A DNA stretch of 64,000 nucleotides, taken from assembly GCA_965263105.1 (NCBI GenBank), contig CBDHGL010000003.1, forward strand, positions 3,472,001 to 3,536,000, given 5' to 3'. Source of the DNA: JBCCTX01 sp965263105. GTDB lineage: Bacteria; Bacteroidota; Bacteroidia; J057. This document shows, piece after piece, positions 1 to 8,396 of the stretch (position 1 is its first letter; the number at the start of each line of letters is the position of its first letter). The notes under the pieces were generated by a model, which saw nothing but the letters and a program-made list of their open reading frames with translations, made no database searches and was not told the origin of the DNA. Both the position numbers and the translations under genes were made by a program.

Positions 1-1212
1 AAAGGCAAAGATGTGTGCCTTAGGGCGACAGCGTGAGAGTTGGACGGCGGTATATCCAGAGTATGTCATTCCGACTATAGCATTTGCATGGGTCTCATTG
101 GCTAGTTTGCATGCAGTTGTTATAATGGAAGAACTCAAGGGTTCTGACCCTTTGGAGTGTTGATCCAGGAGTTTGTAATAGATGCTATCATCTTCTTTCT
201 CCACGGTAGTGAGTATTTTATCCATACTTTCGACTACACGAACGGGATACTTACCGACGGAGGTTTCCCCACTTAACATTACGGCATCTGCACCATCCAC
301 TAAGGCGTTTGCCACATCACTAGCTTCGGCGCGTGTGGGTCGTGGATTGGTGATCATGGACTCCATCATTTGCGTAGCTACGATTACGGGCTTAGATAGT
401 TCATTACACATACGGACGATGCGCTTCTGCCAGGCAGGTACTTCTTCCATAGGAATCTCTACCCCTAAGTCGCCACGAGCAATCATAATAGCATCTGCAG
501 ACTGAATGATGTCCTCAATATTTCTTAGGGCCTCGGGCTTTTCAATTTTGGCAATGATGCGACTTGCCCCATTTTTTAGGCGAATCAATTCCTTCAGGAC
601 ACGTATATCGTCTGCTGTGCGAACAAAGGACAAAGCCAACCATTCCACATTGTGCTTGATAGCAAAATCAATGTCCTTAAAATCTTTTTCTGTAATAGTA
701 GGGACAGATATATTGGTCTGAGGGAGGTTCACCCCTTTGCGGCTTTTTATGAGTTCCCCATGAATAACACGCAAGGTGACTTGGTGAGACTTGTCGGTAG
801 CCTCTACCTGACACTCTATTTTTCCATCATCGATGAGGATATAGTCCCCTTCCTGAACATCTTGGGCAAATGTATCATAAACAATGGGAATGGCCTTGCT
901 AGTTTGGTTTTTAATATCAGAACGAATGGTAATTGTATCGCCAGGCTTAATGGGGACATCTTCTTTCAGCATACCAATGCGAATTTTTGGGCCTTGAAGA
1001 TCTTGAAGAATGGCGATGTTCGTTCCTTTCTCCTTATTGAGTTCCCGAACGGTTTTGAGGGATTTCTCATGGGTAGCATGATCGGCATGGGAAAAGTTTA
1101 ATCTCGCCACGTCCATTCCTGCGTCAATCATCGCGCTAAGCGTCTCTTTGTCTGTGCTAGCTGGGCCAAGGGTAGCCACTATTTTGGTTCTTCTAAGTTT
1201 TTTCGTGCTCAA
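1..1212 (-). CDS. pyk: Pyruvate kinase (C-terminus cut by window edge)
   Basis: Converts phosphoenolpyruvate and ADP to pyruvate and ATP, the last step of glycolysis, in the cytosol. The minus strand is open from 1212 to the first base of the window (404 codons visible, 3' end missing). The N-terminus reads RRTKIVATLGPAS, the usual pyruvate kinase opening, and the active-site signature AIMIARGDLGVEIP is encoded near 450-495. The visible end (SGYTAVQLSRCRPKAHI) is the start of the C-terminal allosteric domain. An in-frame stop lies five codons upstream of the TTG at 1212, with no ATG between, so TTG is the most likely start. It is divergent from acpP. Family assignment is very sure; the start is fairly sure. 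Confidence 0.95.
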   Translation of the reverse strand, partial: MSTKKLRRTKIVATLGPASTDKETLSAMIDAGMDVARLNFSHADHATHEKSLKTVRELNKEKGTNIAILQDLQGPKIRIGMLKEDVPIKPGDTITIRSDIKNQTSKAIPIVYDTFAQDVQEGDYILIDDGKIECQVEATDKSHQVTLRVIHGELIKSRKGVNLPQTNISVPTITEKDFKDIDFAIKHNVEWLALSFVRTADDIRVLKELIRLKNGASRIIAKIEKPEALRNIEDIIQSADAIMIARGDLGVEIPMEEVPAWQKRIVRMCNELSKPVIVATQMMESMITNPRPTRAEASDVANALVDGADAVMLSGETSVGKYPVRVVESMDKILTTVEKEDDSIYYKLLDQHSKGSEPLSSSIITTACKLANETHANAIVGMTYSGYTAVQLSRCRPKAHIFAF

Positions 1213-1376
1213 ATCTATTGGGGGTTATGTGCTATCTATGCTGTCAAAATTGTAAATAGGCCTTTTCAGTTTAGACCATTTTTAAAATCAGGCACTAAAT
1301 AATAAAAATTCTTGAATTTATAGACCTATATGCCTTTCTTTTATCACGTCAATTTAAATTATGGGTAGCATTCATC

Positions 1377-1405
1377 TTGGATGATTCGAAAAAGTATTAT
1401 ATTTG
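1377..1405 (+). promoter_or_regulatory. Putative Bacteroidota-type promoter for acpP-fabF-rnc
   Basis: TATATTTG at 1398-1405 fits the -7 consensus TAnnTTTG of the Bacteroidota primary sigma factor. A TTG at 1377-1379, 18 bases upstream, fits the -33 element. Transcription would begin near 1411, leaving a leader of about 47 bases before the ATG at 1459. The box lies inside the longer open frame that starts at 1381, which argues for the start at 1459. Confidence 0.55.
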
Positions 1406-1458
1406 GCAAAATTTTTTTAGATCTACGATCTATTTTATTCATTAAAATTCACAAAAAG

Positions 1459-1695
1459 ATGTCTCAAATTTCTGAAAGAGTAATAGAGATTATTGTTGAC
1501 AAATTAGGTGTCGAAGCATCGGAAGTTACTCCCGAAGCAAGCTTCGCAAATGACTTGGGGGCTGATTCTCTAGATACCGTAGAACTGATTATGGAGTTTG
1601 AAAAAGAATTTAAACTCAGTATCCCTGATGAAGCTGCAGAAAAAATTGTAACTGTAGGAGATTCCATCACCTATTTAGAAGCTAATATCAAATAA
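1459..1695 (+). CDS. acpP: Acyl carrier protein (primary, type II FAS)
   Basis: A 78-residue acidic carrier protein that holds growing acyl chains on a 4'-phosphopantetheine arm during fatty acid synthesis. The attachment site is Ser37 in the GADSLD motif, followed by the helix rich in Glu that docks with Fab enzymes. The frame is open from 1381, but that start would add 26 residues foreign to the family and would place the promoter box inside the gene, so the ATG at 1459 is preferred. fabF follows after 10 bases and rnc after that, an order common in Bacteroidota. A second, divergent ACP is encoded at 33191-33448. Confidence 0.95.
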   Translation: MSQISERVIEIIVDKLGVEASEVTPEASFANDLGADSLDTVELIMEFEKEFKLSIPDEAAEKIVTVGDSITYLEANIK

Positions 1696-1705
1696 GACCT
1701 TTTAC

Positions 1706-2953
1706 ATGGAAGATAGAAGGGTTGTCGTTACAGGTCTTGGTGCACTTACCCCCATAGGAAATTCAGTTTCAGCCTTCTGGGAAGGTCTTTCTCAAGGTAA
1801 GAGTGGTGCGGCCCCTATAACCCATTTTGATGCTTCCAAATTCAAAACCCAATTTGCATGTGAGGTAAAAGGGTTCAACCCTCTGGACCATTTTGGTCGG
1901 AAAGAGGCGCGAAAAATGGACCCTTTTACTCACTATGCCTTGGTTGCAGCAGACGAAGCGATTCAAGATTCTGAGATTCAATTGGATCGGGTTGACTTGA
2001 CGCGCTTCGGTGTGATTATGGGGTCAGGAATTGGAGGTGTAAATGTTTTTTATCAAGAGATAAAAAATTTCGTTGAAGGAACTGGGGAGCCCCGTTTTAA
2101 TCCGTTCTTTATTCCCAAGATGATTATAGATATCAGTGCAGGTCAGATTTCTATAAAATACGGTCTAAAGGGTCCCAATTATTCTTCGGTCTCGGCCTGC
2201 GCAACGGCGAGCAATTGTATTATTGATGCCTATATGCTGATTAAGCAAGGTTTTGCCGACAGAATGTTGGCAGGTGGCTCCGAGGCTGCTGTCAATGAGG
2301 TGGGAATGGGCGGATTTAATGGAATGAAAGCCCTTTCGGAAAATAACGAGGAATATGCGAGTGCAAGTAGACCCTTTGATGCATCCAGAGATGGATTTGT
2401 TATGGGAGAAGGGGGAGGTTGTCTGGTTTTAGAAGAATTGAAACAGGCTCAAGATCGTGGGGCAAAGATTTATGCCGAGCTAAAGGGGGTTGGGATGTCA
2501 GCGGATGCGAATCATATTACAGCTCCCTGCGCTGATGGCGAGGGTGCGGCAAGGGTCATGGCCTCCACGTTAAAACATGCGGGATTTCGCCCCCAGGACA
2601 TTGATTATATTAATGTTCATGGAACCTCTACCCCCTTAGGAGACAAAAGTGAGACCCTAGCCATAAAAACGGTTTTTGGCGATCATGCCTACAAACTCAA
2701 CATTAGTTCGACCAAATCCATGACGGGACATCTGTTGGGGGCAGCAGGGGCTATTGAGTCTATCGCAGCTATTCAAGCCATTCAACATAATCTTGTGCCT
2801 CCTACAATTAATTTTCAGCATCCCGATCCAGAATGTGATTTGAATTATACCTTCAACCAAGCCCAAAAGAGAGAGATCCGCGTGGCAATAAGCAATACTT
2901 TTGGTTTTGGAGGCCATAATGCTTGCCTTTTGTTTAGCAAATGGGAAGATTGA
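1706..2953 (+). CDS. fabF: 3-oxoacyl-ACP synthase II (KAS II)
   Basis: Elongates acyl-ACP with malonyl-ACP in fatty acid synthesis. The 415-residue length is normal. The Cys-His-His triad is intact: Cys165 in SVSACATA, His305 in NVHGTSTPLGD and His342 in KSMTGHLLGAAGA, with Lys337 just before the second His. The C-terminal NTFGFGGHNAC motif is also present. It begins 10 bases after acpP and is co-transcribed with it. A second KAS gene at 33518-34810 belongs to the biosynthetic cluster and differs around the first catalytic His. Confidence 0.97.
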   Translation: MEDRRVVVTGLGALTPIGNSVSAFWEGLSQGKSGAAPITHFDASKFKTQFACEVKGFNPLDHFGRKEARKMDPFTHYALVAADEAIQDSEIQLDRVDLTRFGVIMGSGIGGVNVFYQEIKNFVEGTGEPRFNPFFIPKMIIDISAGQISIKYGLKGPNYSSVSACATASNCIIDAYMLIKQGFADRMLAGGSEAAVNEVGMGGFNGMKALSENNEEYASASRPFDASRDGFVMGEGGGCLVLEELKQAQDRGAKIYAELKGVGMSADANHITAPCADGEGAARVMASTLKHAGFRPQDIDYINVHGTSTPLGDKSETLAIKTVFGDHAYKLNISSTKSMTGHLLGAAGAIESIAAIQAIQHNLVPPTINFQHPDPECDLNYTFNQAQKREIRVAISNTFGFGGHNACLLFSKWED

Positions 2954-3047
2954 GGGACCTTTTCCTTTCCTTCTATGAAAAATCATTATATATTTGGCTA
3001 ACTCTCTTTTAGCTAATTATTGATTTTCTGGGGATAGAGAGGTTATT

Positions 3048-3782
3048 ATGCTTAGTATCGGGCAATTTTATACTCTTTTTTTCGCTAAAGAAAAAGTACT
3101 TGCTAAGAAGGTCTACCGCATTTCGGGATTCGTTCCTAAGGAGATATTTCTCTACAAACTCGCCCTGACCCACAGTTCATCGATTCAGAAGTCGCGAAAC
3201 AAGTCAATTGTTGCCAAGGAGTGCAACGAGCGCCTGGAATTTTTGGGAGATTCCATCCTGGATGCTATCATCGCCGATTATCTATTCAGAATCTATCCTT
3301 TTAAAGACGAGGGATTCCTAACAGAAATGCGTTCCAAGATAGTAAACCGCAAGTCCCTTAATCGAATTTGTAGAAAACTGGGTATTGATGATCTGATTAT
3401 CCATAAACAGAACAAACAGGTTAATGAATCTATGTATGGAGACGCCCTTGAGGCTTTCATAGGAGCTATTTATATGGACCAGGGGTATAAACGTGTCAAG
3501 CATTTTATTTACCACAAAATCATTGATCCCCACATTCAGTTATATGCAGTTGAGCAACAAATAATCAGCTATAAAAATAAACTGATCGAATATGTTCAGA
3601 AGGAAAAGATTGGACAGTTAGAGTTTGAATTAATCACTGAGAAAGGGGAGGGGAGAAATAAAACATTTTTTATGCGGGCCAAAGTCGGGGAAAAAGAACT
3701 AGGAACTGGAGAGGGAAAAAATAAGAAAACCGCAGAGCAAAATGCTGCTCAGGATGCCCTAATCAGTTTGGAACTTATTTGA
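3048..3782 (+). CDS. rnc: Ribonuclease III
   Basis: Endonuclease that cleaves double-stranded RNA in rRNA and mRNA maturation. The 244-residue protein has the RNase III signature ERLEFLGDSILD (residues 61-72, with the metal ligands Glu64 and Asp68), the second acidic motif YGDALEAFIGAIY, and a C-terminal dsRNA-binding domain ending in the typical KKTAEQNAAQDAL helix. The roughly 30-residue N-terminal extension before the catalytic domain is longer than in E. coli but common in Bacteroidota. It lies 94 bases after fabF in the same direction and probably belongs to the same transcript. Confidence 0.96.
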   Translation: MLSIGQFYTLFFAKEKVLAKKVYRISGFVPKEIFLYKLALTHSSSIQKSRNKSIVAKECNERLEFLGDSILDAIIADYLFRIYPFKDEGFLTEMRSKIVNRKSLNRICRKLGIDDLIIHKQNKQVNESMYGDALEAFIGAIYMDQGYKRVKHFIYHKIIDPHIQLYAVEQQIISYKNKLIEYVQKEKIGQLEFELITEKGEGRNKTFFMRAKVGEKELGTGEGKNKKTAEQNAAQDALISLELI

Positions 3783-3890
3783 CCCCTTTCACCCACCTTT
3801 AAGGTCTATGTGACGTATTTACCTACTTTTTTTTATTTGGAATAGGTTTATTTGGGTATTACTTTTGAGCGGTTTTTTGATTAGGCCAAA

Positions 3891-4532
3891 ATGATACTAA
3901 AAATAAATCCGGATAACCCGGAAACAGATAAGTTACTCGAGGTAGTGGAGTGTCTGAGAAAGGGAGGGGTGATCATTTATCCTACTGATAGTGTCTATGG
4001 CCTGGGTTGTGATATCCATAATCGCAAAGCCATTGAGCGTATTTGCCAAATAAAAGGGCTGGATGCTAAGCAGGTTTGTCTCACATGCATCTGCGAAAGT
4101 GTGAAAAACCTAGGGGTATATACCAAAAGATTGAGTACGCCCTTATATAAAATGATTAAACAGGCTTTCCCAGGTCCCTATACCTTTATTTTACCTGGTT
4201 CTAAGCAAATTCCCAAACATTTTCACTCGAGAAATGCCGTAGGGTTTCGCGTTGTGGATCATAATATTCCCAGAGAAATTGTTCGCTATCTTGGAAACCC
4301 TATCACCTCTATAAGCCTCACCAACCCGAAGGAGTCCGATGATTGGGAATACTACTCTAACCCCGCCCTGATTTACGAAAAATATGGGGAGCTCGTAGAC
4401 ATGGTTATTGATGGTGGTTACGGGAATGTCCTACACAGTACGGTCCTAGATTGTAGCGAAGGCTTAGAGTTTATGACTGTCCTTCGACAAGGAATGGGAG
4501 AATTGGAGAAATTGGGGATAGAGCTAGTTTGA
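3891..4532 (+). CDS. YciO/YrdC/Sua5-family protein (L-threonylcarbamoyladenylate synthase type)
   Basis: A 213-residue YrdC-fold protein. The family includes TsaC/Sua5, which makes threonylcarbamoyl-AMP for the t6A modification of tRNAs that read ANN codons. Visible features are the opening KINPDNPE, the nucleotide-binding segment KGGVIIYPTDSVYGLGC, the AIERICQIKGL segment and FPGPYTFIL. These resemble the YciO branch more than TsaC itself, and the exact role of YciO is less certain. The stop codon overlaps the start of the next gene (TGATG), so the two are translationally coupled. Confidence 0.85.
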   Translation: MILKINPDNPETDKLLEVVECLRKGGVIIYPTDSVYGLGCDIHNRKAIERICQIKGLDAKQVCLTCICESVKNLGVYTKRLSTPLYKMIKQAFPGPYTFILPGSKQIPKHFHSRNAVGFRVVDHNIPREIVRYLGNPITSISLTNPKESDDWEYYSNPALIYEKYGELVDMVIDGGYGNVLHSTVLDCSEGLEFMTVLRQGMGELEKLGIELV

Positions 4533-6082
4533 TGAAGGGCCGGGTAGCCATATTGCTCATTTCTGTTTGCATTATTGCGATATGCGGTCTGCTCTATGAG
4601 TTACTTATAAGTACCCTCACTAGTTATTTTCAAGGAAGTAGCGTCCTTCATTTCTCTCTGGTAATTGGTTTTTTTCTTTCCTTTATGGGGGTTGGGTCTT
4701 TTTTCTCGCGGTTTATAAAGGACCATTTAATTACCTGGTTTATCCGGTTTGAACTCATTCTGGGGCTGGCTGGAGGTCTTTCTACTTGTATCTTATATGC
4801 TTCATTCTCCCTAACTGAGTACTTCTATGGTATTACCTTTCTCCTAATCGGAATCATTGGTAGCTTGATCGGAATAGAAATTCCTTTATTGACTCGTATT
4901 GTCAGGCAATATGATTCCTTGCCTGCTGCATTGTCAAATGTACTTTCCTTTGATTACCTGGGGGCATTGGTGGCTTCCTTACTTTTTCCTTTTGTATTAT
5001 TGCCTTTTTTGGGAACCATGCGTACGGCCTTTTTTGTTGGCCTGCTCAACGTGAGTGTAGCCTTGATGAATACTTGGCAATTCAAGGACAAGGTACAGTC
5101 TTATAGACGCTTGATGGGAAGCTGCATACTGAGCGTATTTATTTTATTGTGGGGCTTTATATATTCATTTCAGTTATTGGGTTTCTTTGAACCCTTGTTG
5201 TATCAAGATGAAGTAGTCTTATCCCGACAAAGTAGCTACCAGAAAATTGTAATGACCCATTGGAATGACGATTACAGGCTTTTTCTGAATGGAAACCTAC
5301 AGTTTTCTTCCCGAGATGAATACCGCTATCACGAGTCCCTGGTTCATATTCCCATGGCGCTTGCTCAATCCCGTGGAAATGTGCTCATATTGGGGGGAGG
5401 TGATGGATTAATTGCTCGTGAGGTATTGAAATATCCAGAGGTACAGAATGTAACGCTGGTCGATATTGACCCTATAATGACGGAGCTGGGCGCTATCCAT
5501 CCCATTTTTTTAGATCTGAACCAAAAATCTCTACAAAACTCCAAAGTGGAGATGATTAATGAGGATGCCTTTCGCTTTGTAGAAGAGGCTACTCGCTCTT
5601 ACGATGTGGTCCTTATTGATCTGCCTGATCCTAACAGTCCCGAATTGGGGAAATTGTATTCCCACGAATTTTATCTGCTCATCAGTAAGGTCCTTTCTAT
5701 AGGGGGAGTATTGGCTACCCAATCGACTTCCCCTTATTTTGCGCCTAAAGCATTTTGGTGCATCCACCAAACCCTGGAAGGTGTATTCCCACAAACCCAT
5801 GCCTATTCGACCTTTATCCCTTCCTTTGGCCTTTGGGGCTTTAATATGGCTCAGCACCTTCCTAAGGGAATTAATCCGCTAGATTCAGTTGTCAGTCAAA
5901 AAATTAGTCCGCGTATTCTCGCTGAGGGTAATTCCCTCAATCTTCAATTTTTGAATGCGCAAAACCTACCGGCCTTATTTGTTTTTGGTAAGGATATACA
6001 GGAAATACCCGTTGAAATTAACCACTTGGAGAGCCAACCGCTGTTGCGGTATTATGAACAGAGCTGGGAAAGGTGGCGATGA
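4532..6082 (+). CDS. Membrane-anchored spermidine synthase-like protein
   Basis: A protein of about 516 residues in two parts. Residues 1-225 hold six or seven hydrophobic helices. The C-terminal half is a polyamine aminopropyltransferase-type Rossmann domain with the SAM-site motif LILGGGDGLIAREVLKYP, the acidic segment LVDIDP, and the catalytic-site region LIDLPDPNSPELGKLYSHEFY. Family members transfer aminopropyl from decarboxylated SAM to a polyamine, but the substrate of these membrane versions is not settled. The start is the ATG at 4532 inside the TGATG junction with the preceding gene; a TTG one codon earlier is possible. It ends two bases before the convergent ruvB stop, with no room for a terminator. 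Confidence 0.85.
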   Translation: MKGRVAILLISVCIIAICGLLYELLISTLTSYFQGSSVLHFSLVIGFFLSFMGVGSFFSRFIKDHLITWFIRFELILGLAGGLSTCILYASFSLTEYFYGITFLLIGIIGSLIGIEIPLLTRIVRQYDSLPAALSNVLSFDYLGALVASLLFPFVLLPFLGTMRTAFFVGLLNVSVALMNTWQFKDKVQSYRRLMGSCILSVFILLWGFIYSFQLLGFFEPLLYQDEVVLSRQSSYQKIVMTHWNDDYRLFLNGNLQFSSRDEYRYHESLVHIPMALAQSRGNVLILGGGDGLIAREVLKYPEVQNVTLVDIDPIMTELGAIHPIFLDLNQKSLQNSKVEMINEDAFRFVEEATRSYDVVLIDLPDPNSPELGKLYSHEFYLLISKVLSIGGVLATQSTSPYFAPKAFWCIHQTLEGVFPQTHAYSTFIPSFGLWGFNMAQHLPKGINPLDSVVSQKISPRILAEGNSLNLQFLNAQNLPALFVFGKDIQEIPVEINHLESQPLLRYYEQSWERWR

Positions 6083-6084
6083 GC

Positions 6085-7110
6085 TTAAAATAGTGAAGCC
6101 TGACTAGGATCCGTATTTTCTCGTCCTGGCAAACGATTACAATGCTCATAAGCCCGTTCTGTGGCCATTCTTCCTCTGGCGGTTCGCTTGATAAAGCCTT
6201 CCATAACCAGATAGGGTTCGTATACCTCTTCTAAGGTATCGGGTTCCTCGCCAACAGAAGCTGCAATGGAGTTCAGGCCTACGGGTCCTCCTTTGAACTT
6301 GTCGATAATAGTGAGGAGGATCTTATTGTCCATATCGTCTAAGCCGGACTCATCTACCTCTAAGGCACTTAAGGTCGTCTTGGCAATTTCCAGGGTAATG
6401 ACACCATCCCCCTTCACTTGAGCAAAATCTCGACTGCGTCGTAGTAAGCGATTGGCAATACGGGGAGTTCCCCGACTTCTACGGGCAATTTCGAGTGCCG
6501 CTTCCGGTTCTATGGGGATATCCAATACGTCGGCTGATCGTTGGACGATTTTCTTGAGGGTTTCAGCATCGTAATATTCCAGGCGGGCATTGATCCCAAA
6601 GCGGGCCAGCATAGGGGAGGTGAGTAAGCCAGCACGCGTGGTAGCCCCGACCAGGGTAAAAGGATTCAGCGTAATTTCTATGCTTCGAGCGTTGGGGCCT
6701 GTTTCTACCATGATATCTATTTTGAAATCTTCCATGGCAGAATAGAGGTATTCCTCTATGACGGAGGAGAGTCGGTGAATTTCATCAATAAACAAGACAT
6801 CTCCCCGTTCCAGATTGGTCAAAAGTCCTGCCAGGTCTCCAGGTTTCTCCAAGACCGGGCCGGAGGTCGTCGTGATATCCGCTTGAAGTTCATTAGATAT
6901 AATAAATGATAAGGTTGTTTTGCCCAGACCAGGAGGGCCGTGGAGGAGTACATGGTCGAGGGCTTCCCCTCTCATTTTGGCTGCCTCAATAAATATTTTG
7001 AGGTTATCAGTAATCTTTTTTTGACCGGTAAAGTCCTCCAACAACTGGGGCCTTAGTTGTTTGTCTTCATCTCCTGGGCTGCTATTGGGATCCAAGAAAG
7101 CATTTCTCAT
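6085..7110 (-). CDS. ruvB: Holliday junction branch migration ATPase RuvB
   Basis: Hexameric AAA+ motor that, with RuvA, drives branch migration of Holliday junctions in recombinational repair. The 341-residue length is typical. The Walker A motif GPPGLGKT lies at 58-65, followed by Walker B (VLFIDEIHRL), sensor 1 (VGATTRAGLL) and the C-terminal winged-helix domain (EEPDTLEEVYEPYLVMEGFI). The start overlaps the stop of the upstream glycosyltransferase gene by four bases (ATGA), so it is translationally coupled to it. ruvA is not nearby. Confidence 0.98.
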   Translation of the reverse strand: MRNAFLDPNSSPGDEDKQLRPQLLEDFTGQKKITDNLKIFIEAAKMRGEALDHVLLHGPPGLGKTTLSFIISNELQADITTTSGPVLEKPGDLAGLLTNLERGDVLFIDEIHRLSSVIEEYLYSAMEDFKIDIMVETGPNARSIEITLNPFTLVGATTRAGLLTSPMLARFGINARLEYYDAETLKKIVQRSADVLDIPIEPEAALEIARRSRGTPRIANRLLRRSRDFAQVKGDGVITLEIAKTTLSALEVDESGLDDMDNKILLTIIDKFKGGPVGLNSIAASVGEEPDTLEEVYEPYLVMEGFIKRTARGRMATERAYEHCNRLPGRENTDPSQASLF

Positions 7111-7871
7111 GTATTCTTCCCTCGTTTTTGTAACTCGTACAACTTGGTGTACTTCAGAAATTTGGCATGGGCTGAGTTGATACAGATGACTAGCCCATAA
7201 TATCCATCTAAAATGCCCAATTTTAGGATATATCCCTGAAAAAATTTAAAAAGAGGCTTGAAAAGTATCTTTCCCAAGTGGGAGCGTTTGCCTGCTTCAT
7301 AGGCAGCGCGAGAGCTAATGTCTGTGAAAAAATTGATTTGTTTGATGTGCTGGTCAATCGTATAAAAGGAATAATGGAGTAAATCCCCTTTAAGGTGGAG
7401 GCTTTTGATCCCGGGATTCATTAGTACCTTATCGTGAGGATTCGTGCCCCCCCATTTGCCTAGTTTTCTGTCCCATAGCCTTAACTTTTTATCGGGATAC
7501 CAGCCACAGTATCGAATCCATTTCCCGCAATAGGATGTTTTGCGATTGAAGGTATAAGCAGGGGAGGGGTAATGGGGTTTAATGGCTAGGATAGATTGTT
7601 TAAGTTCCTCCGTCAAGGCCTCATCGGCATCTAAAGATAAAATGTAGTCATGACTCGCCTGAGACAGGGCAAAATTCTTTTGTTGAATATGGCCTTCAAA
7701 TGAATGTTGAATAACCCGTGCTCCTAGTTTTTGGGAAATTTCCACCGTATTGTCAGAAGAATAGGAATCCACAATTATAATCTCATCTGCAACCCCTTTG
7801 AGAGATTCTATACATCGCTCAATATTTTTCTCTTCATTATAGGTAATGATAACCGCGGAAAGCTTGCCCAT
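7107..7871 (-). CDS. Family 2 glycosyltransferase (WaaE/KdtX-like)
   Basis: A 254-residue GT-A-fold transferase acting at the cytoplasmic face of the inner membrane. It opens with SAVIITYNEEKNIERCIESL, has the nucleotide-binding IIVDSYSSDNT segment and the metal-binding DADE motif (YILSLDADEAL), and ends in a hydrophobic stretch (residues about 205-235). The pattern resembles LPS core transferases of the WaaE/KdtX group, so a role in LPS core or surface glycan synthesis is likely; the sugar and acceptor are unknown. It is transcribed ahead of ruvB, with a four-base overlap. Confidence 0.85.
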   Translation of the reverse strand: MGKLSAVIITYNEEKNIERCIESLKGVADEIIIVDSYSSDNTVEISQKLGARVIQHSFEGHIQQKNFALSQASHDYILSLDADEALTEELKQSILAIKPHYPSPAYTFNRKTSYCGKWIRYCGWYPDKKLRLWDRKLGKWGGTNPHDKVLMNPGIKSLHLKGDLLHYSFYTIDQHIKQINFFTDISSRAAYEAGKRSHLGKILFKPLFKFFQGYILKLGILDGYYGLVICINSAHAKFLKYTKLYELQKRGKNT

Positions 7872-7888
7872 AGCTAATTTCGTCCCCT

Positions 7889-8395
7889 TCAGTCTTTTTT
7901 CCGATATACCCCATCAAAAACAATGGTCCAGGATTCTTTTTTCTGTGTCTTTTGCTCCCAGGTCTGTCTCACAGTTCCACCTGATTCCGGAGTCCAGGAA
8001 ATTCGATTGAAAACTCCCTTACCCATTTCAGGATGACTTTCCATGACCATGGCACCCTCTTGGATTTCCCCTTTGATGTGTAATCTGACACCCGAATTAT
8101 CTACCCAAAACTGCTCCCATCGCTGGCTAGCCTGATTATAGATATTAAGACTGGTACCCTCATAAGGCCCCCTGGAAGATTGGTAGTTTTCCTGAATGGC
8201 TTTTCCTCCTAAAATAGCATTAATTTGACTATGACCCACCAGGGTATCAGTTCCATATTTATATACATCCCATTCCCCAACCCAGAAGTCAAAATTTCTA
8301 TAGGGGTCAAGAGTAGGAGTTTCCTGGGCTTTAAGGGAGGAGAGGATTATAAAAACCATACCCCAGGATAGGAGTGGACGAAGAAATTTCATCAT
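7889..8395 (-). CDS. Small exported protein, DUF1579/lipocalin-like
   Basis: A 168-residue protein with a signal peptide (hydrophobic segment up to about residue 23, ending near LKAQ). The mature part begins with NFDFWVGEWDVY and has alternating strands such as YNQASQRWEQFWVDNSG, typical of secreted beta-barrel proteins of the DUF1579 type whose function is unknown. It starts one base after the stop of the S9 peptidase gene and is probably co-transcribed with it. The family label is inferred from recognisable motifs only. Confidence 0.6.
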   Translation of the reverse strand: MMKFLRPLLSWGMVFIILSSLKAQETPTLDPYRNFDFWVGEWDVYKYGTDTLVGHSQINAILGGKAIQENYQSSRGPYEGTSLNIYNQASQRWEQFWVDNSGVRLHIKGEIQEGAMVMESHPEMGKGVFNRISWTPESGGTVRQTWEQKTQKKESWTIVFDGVYRKKD

Positions 8396-8396
8396 T

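Noticed and set aside
182..1101. Plus-strand reading frames in the first kilobase
   Set aside because: They are antisense to pyruvate kinase, which is clear on the minus strand.
1381..1458. Longer N-terminus for acpP
   Set aside because: It would add 26 unusual residues and place the promoter box TATATTTG inside the coding region.
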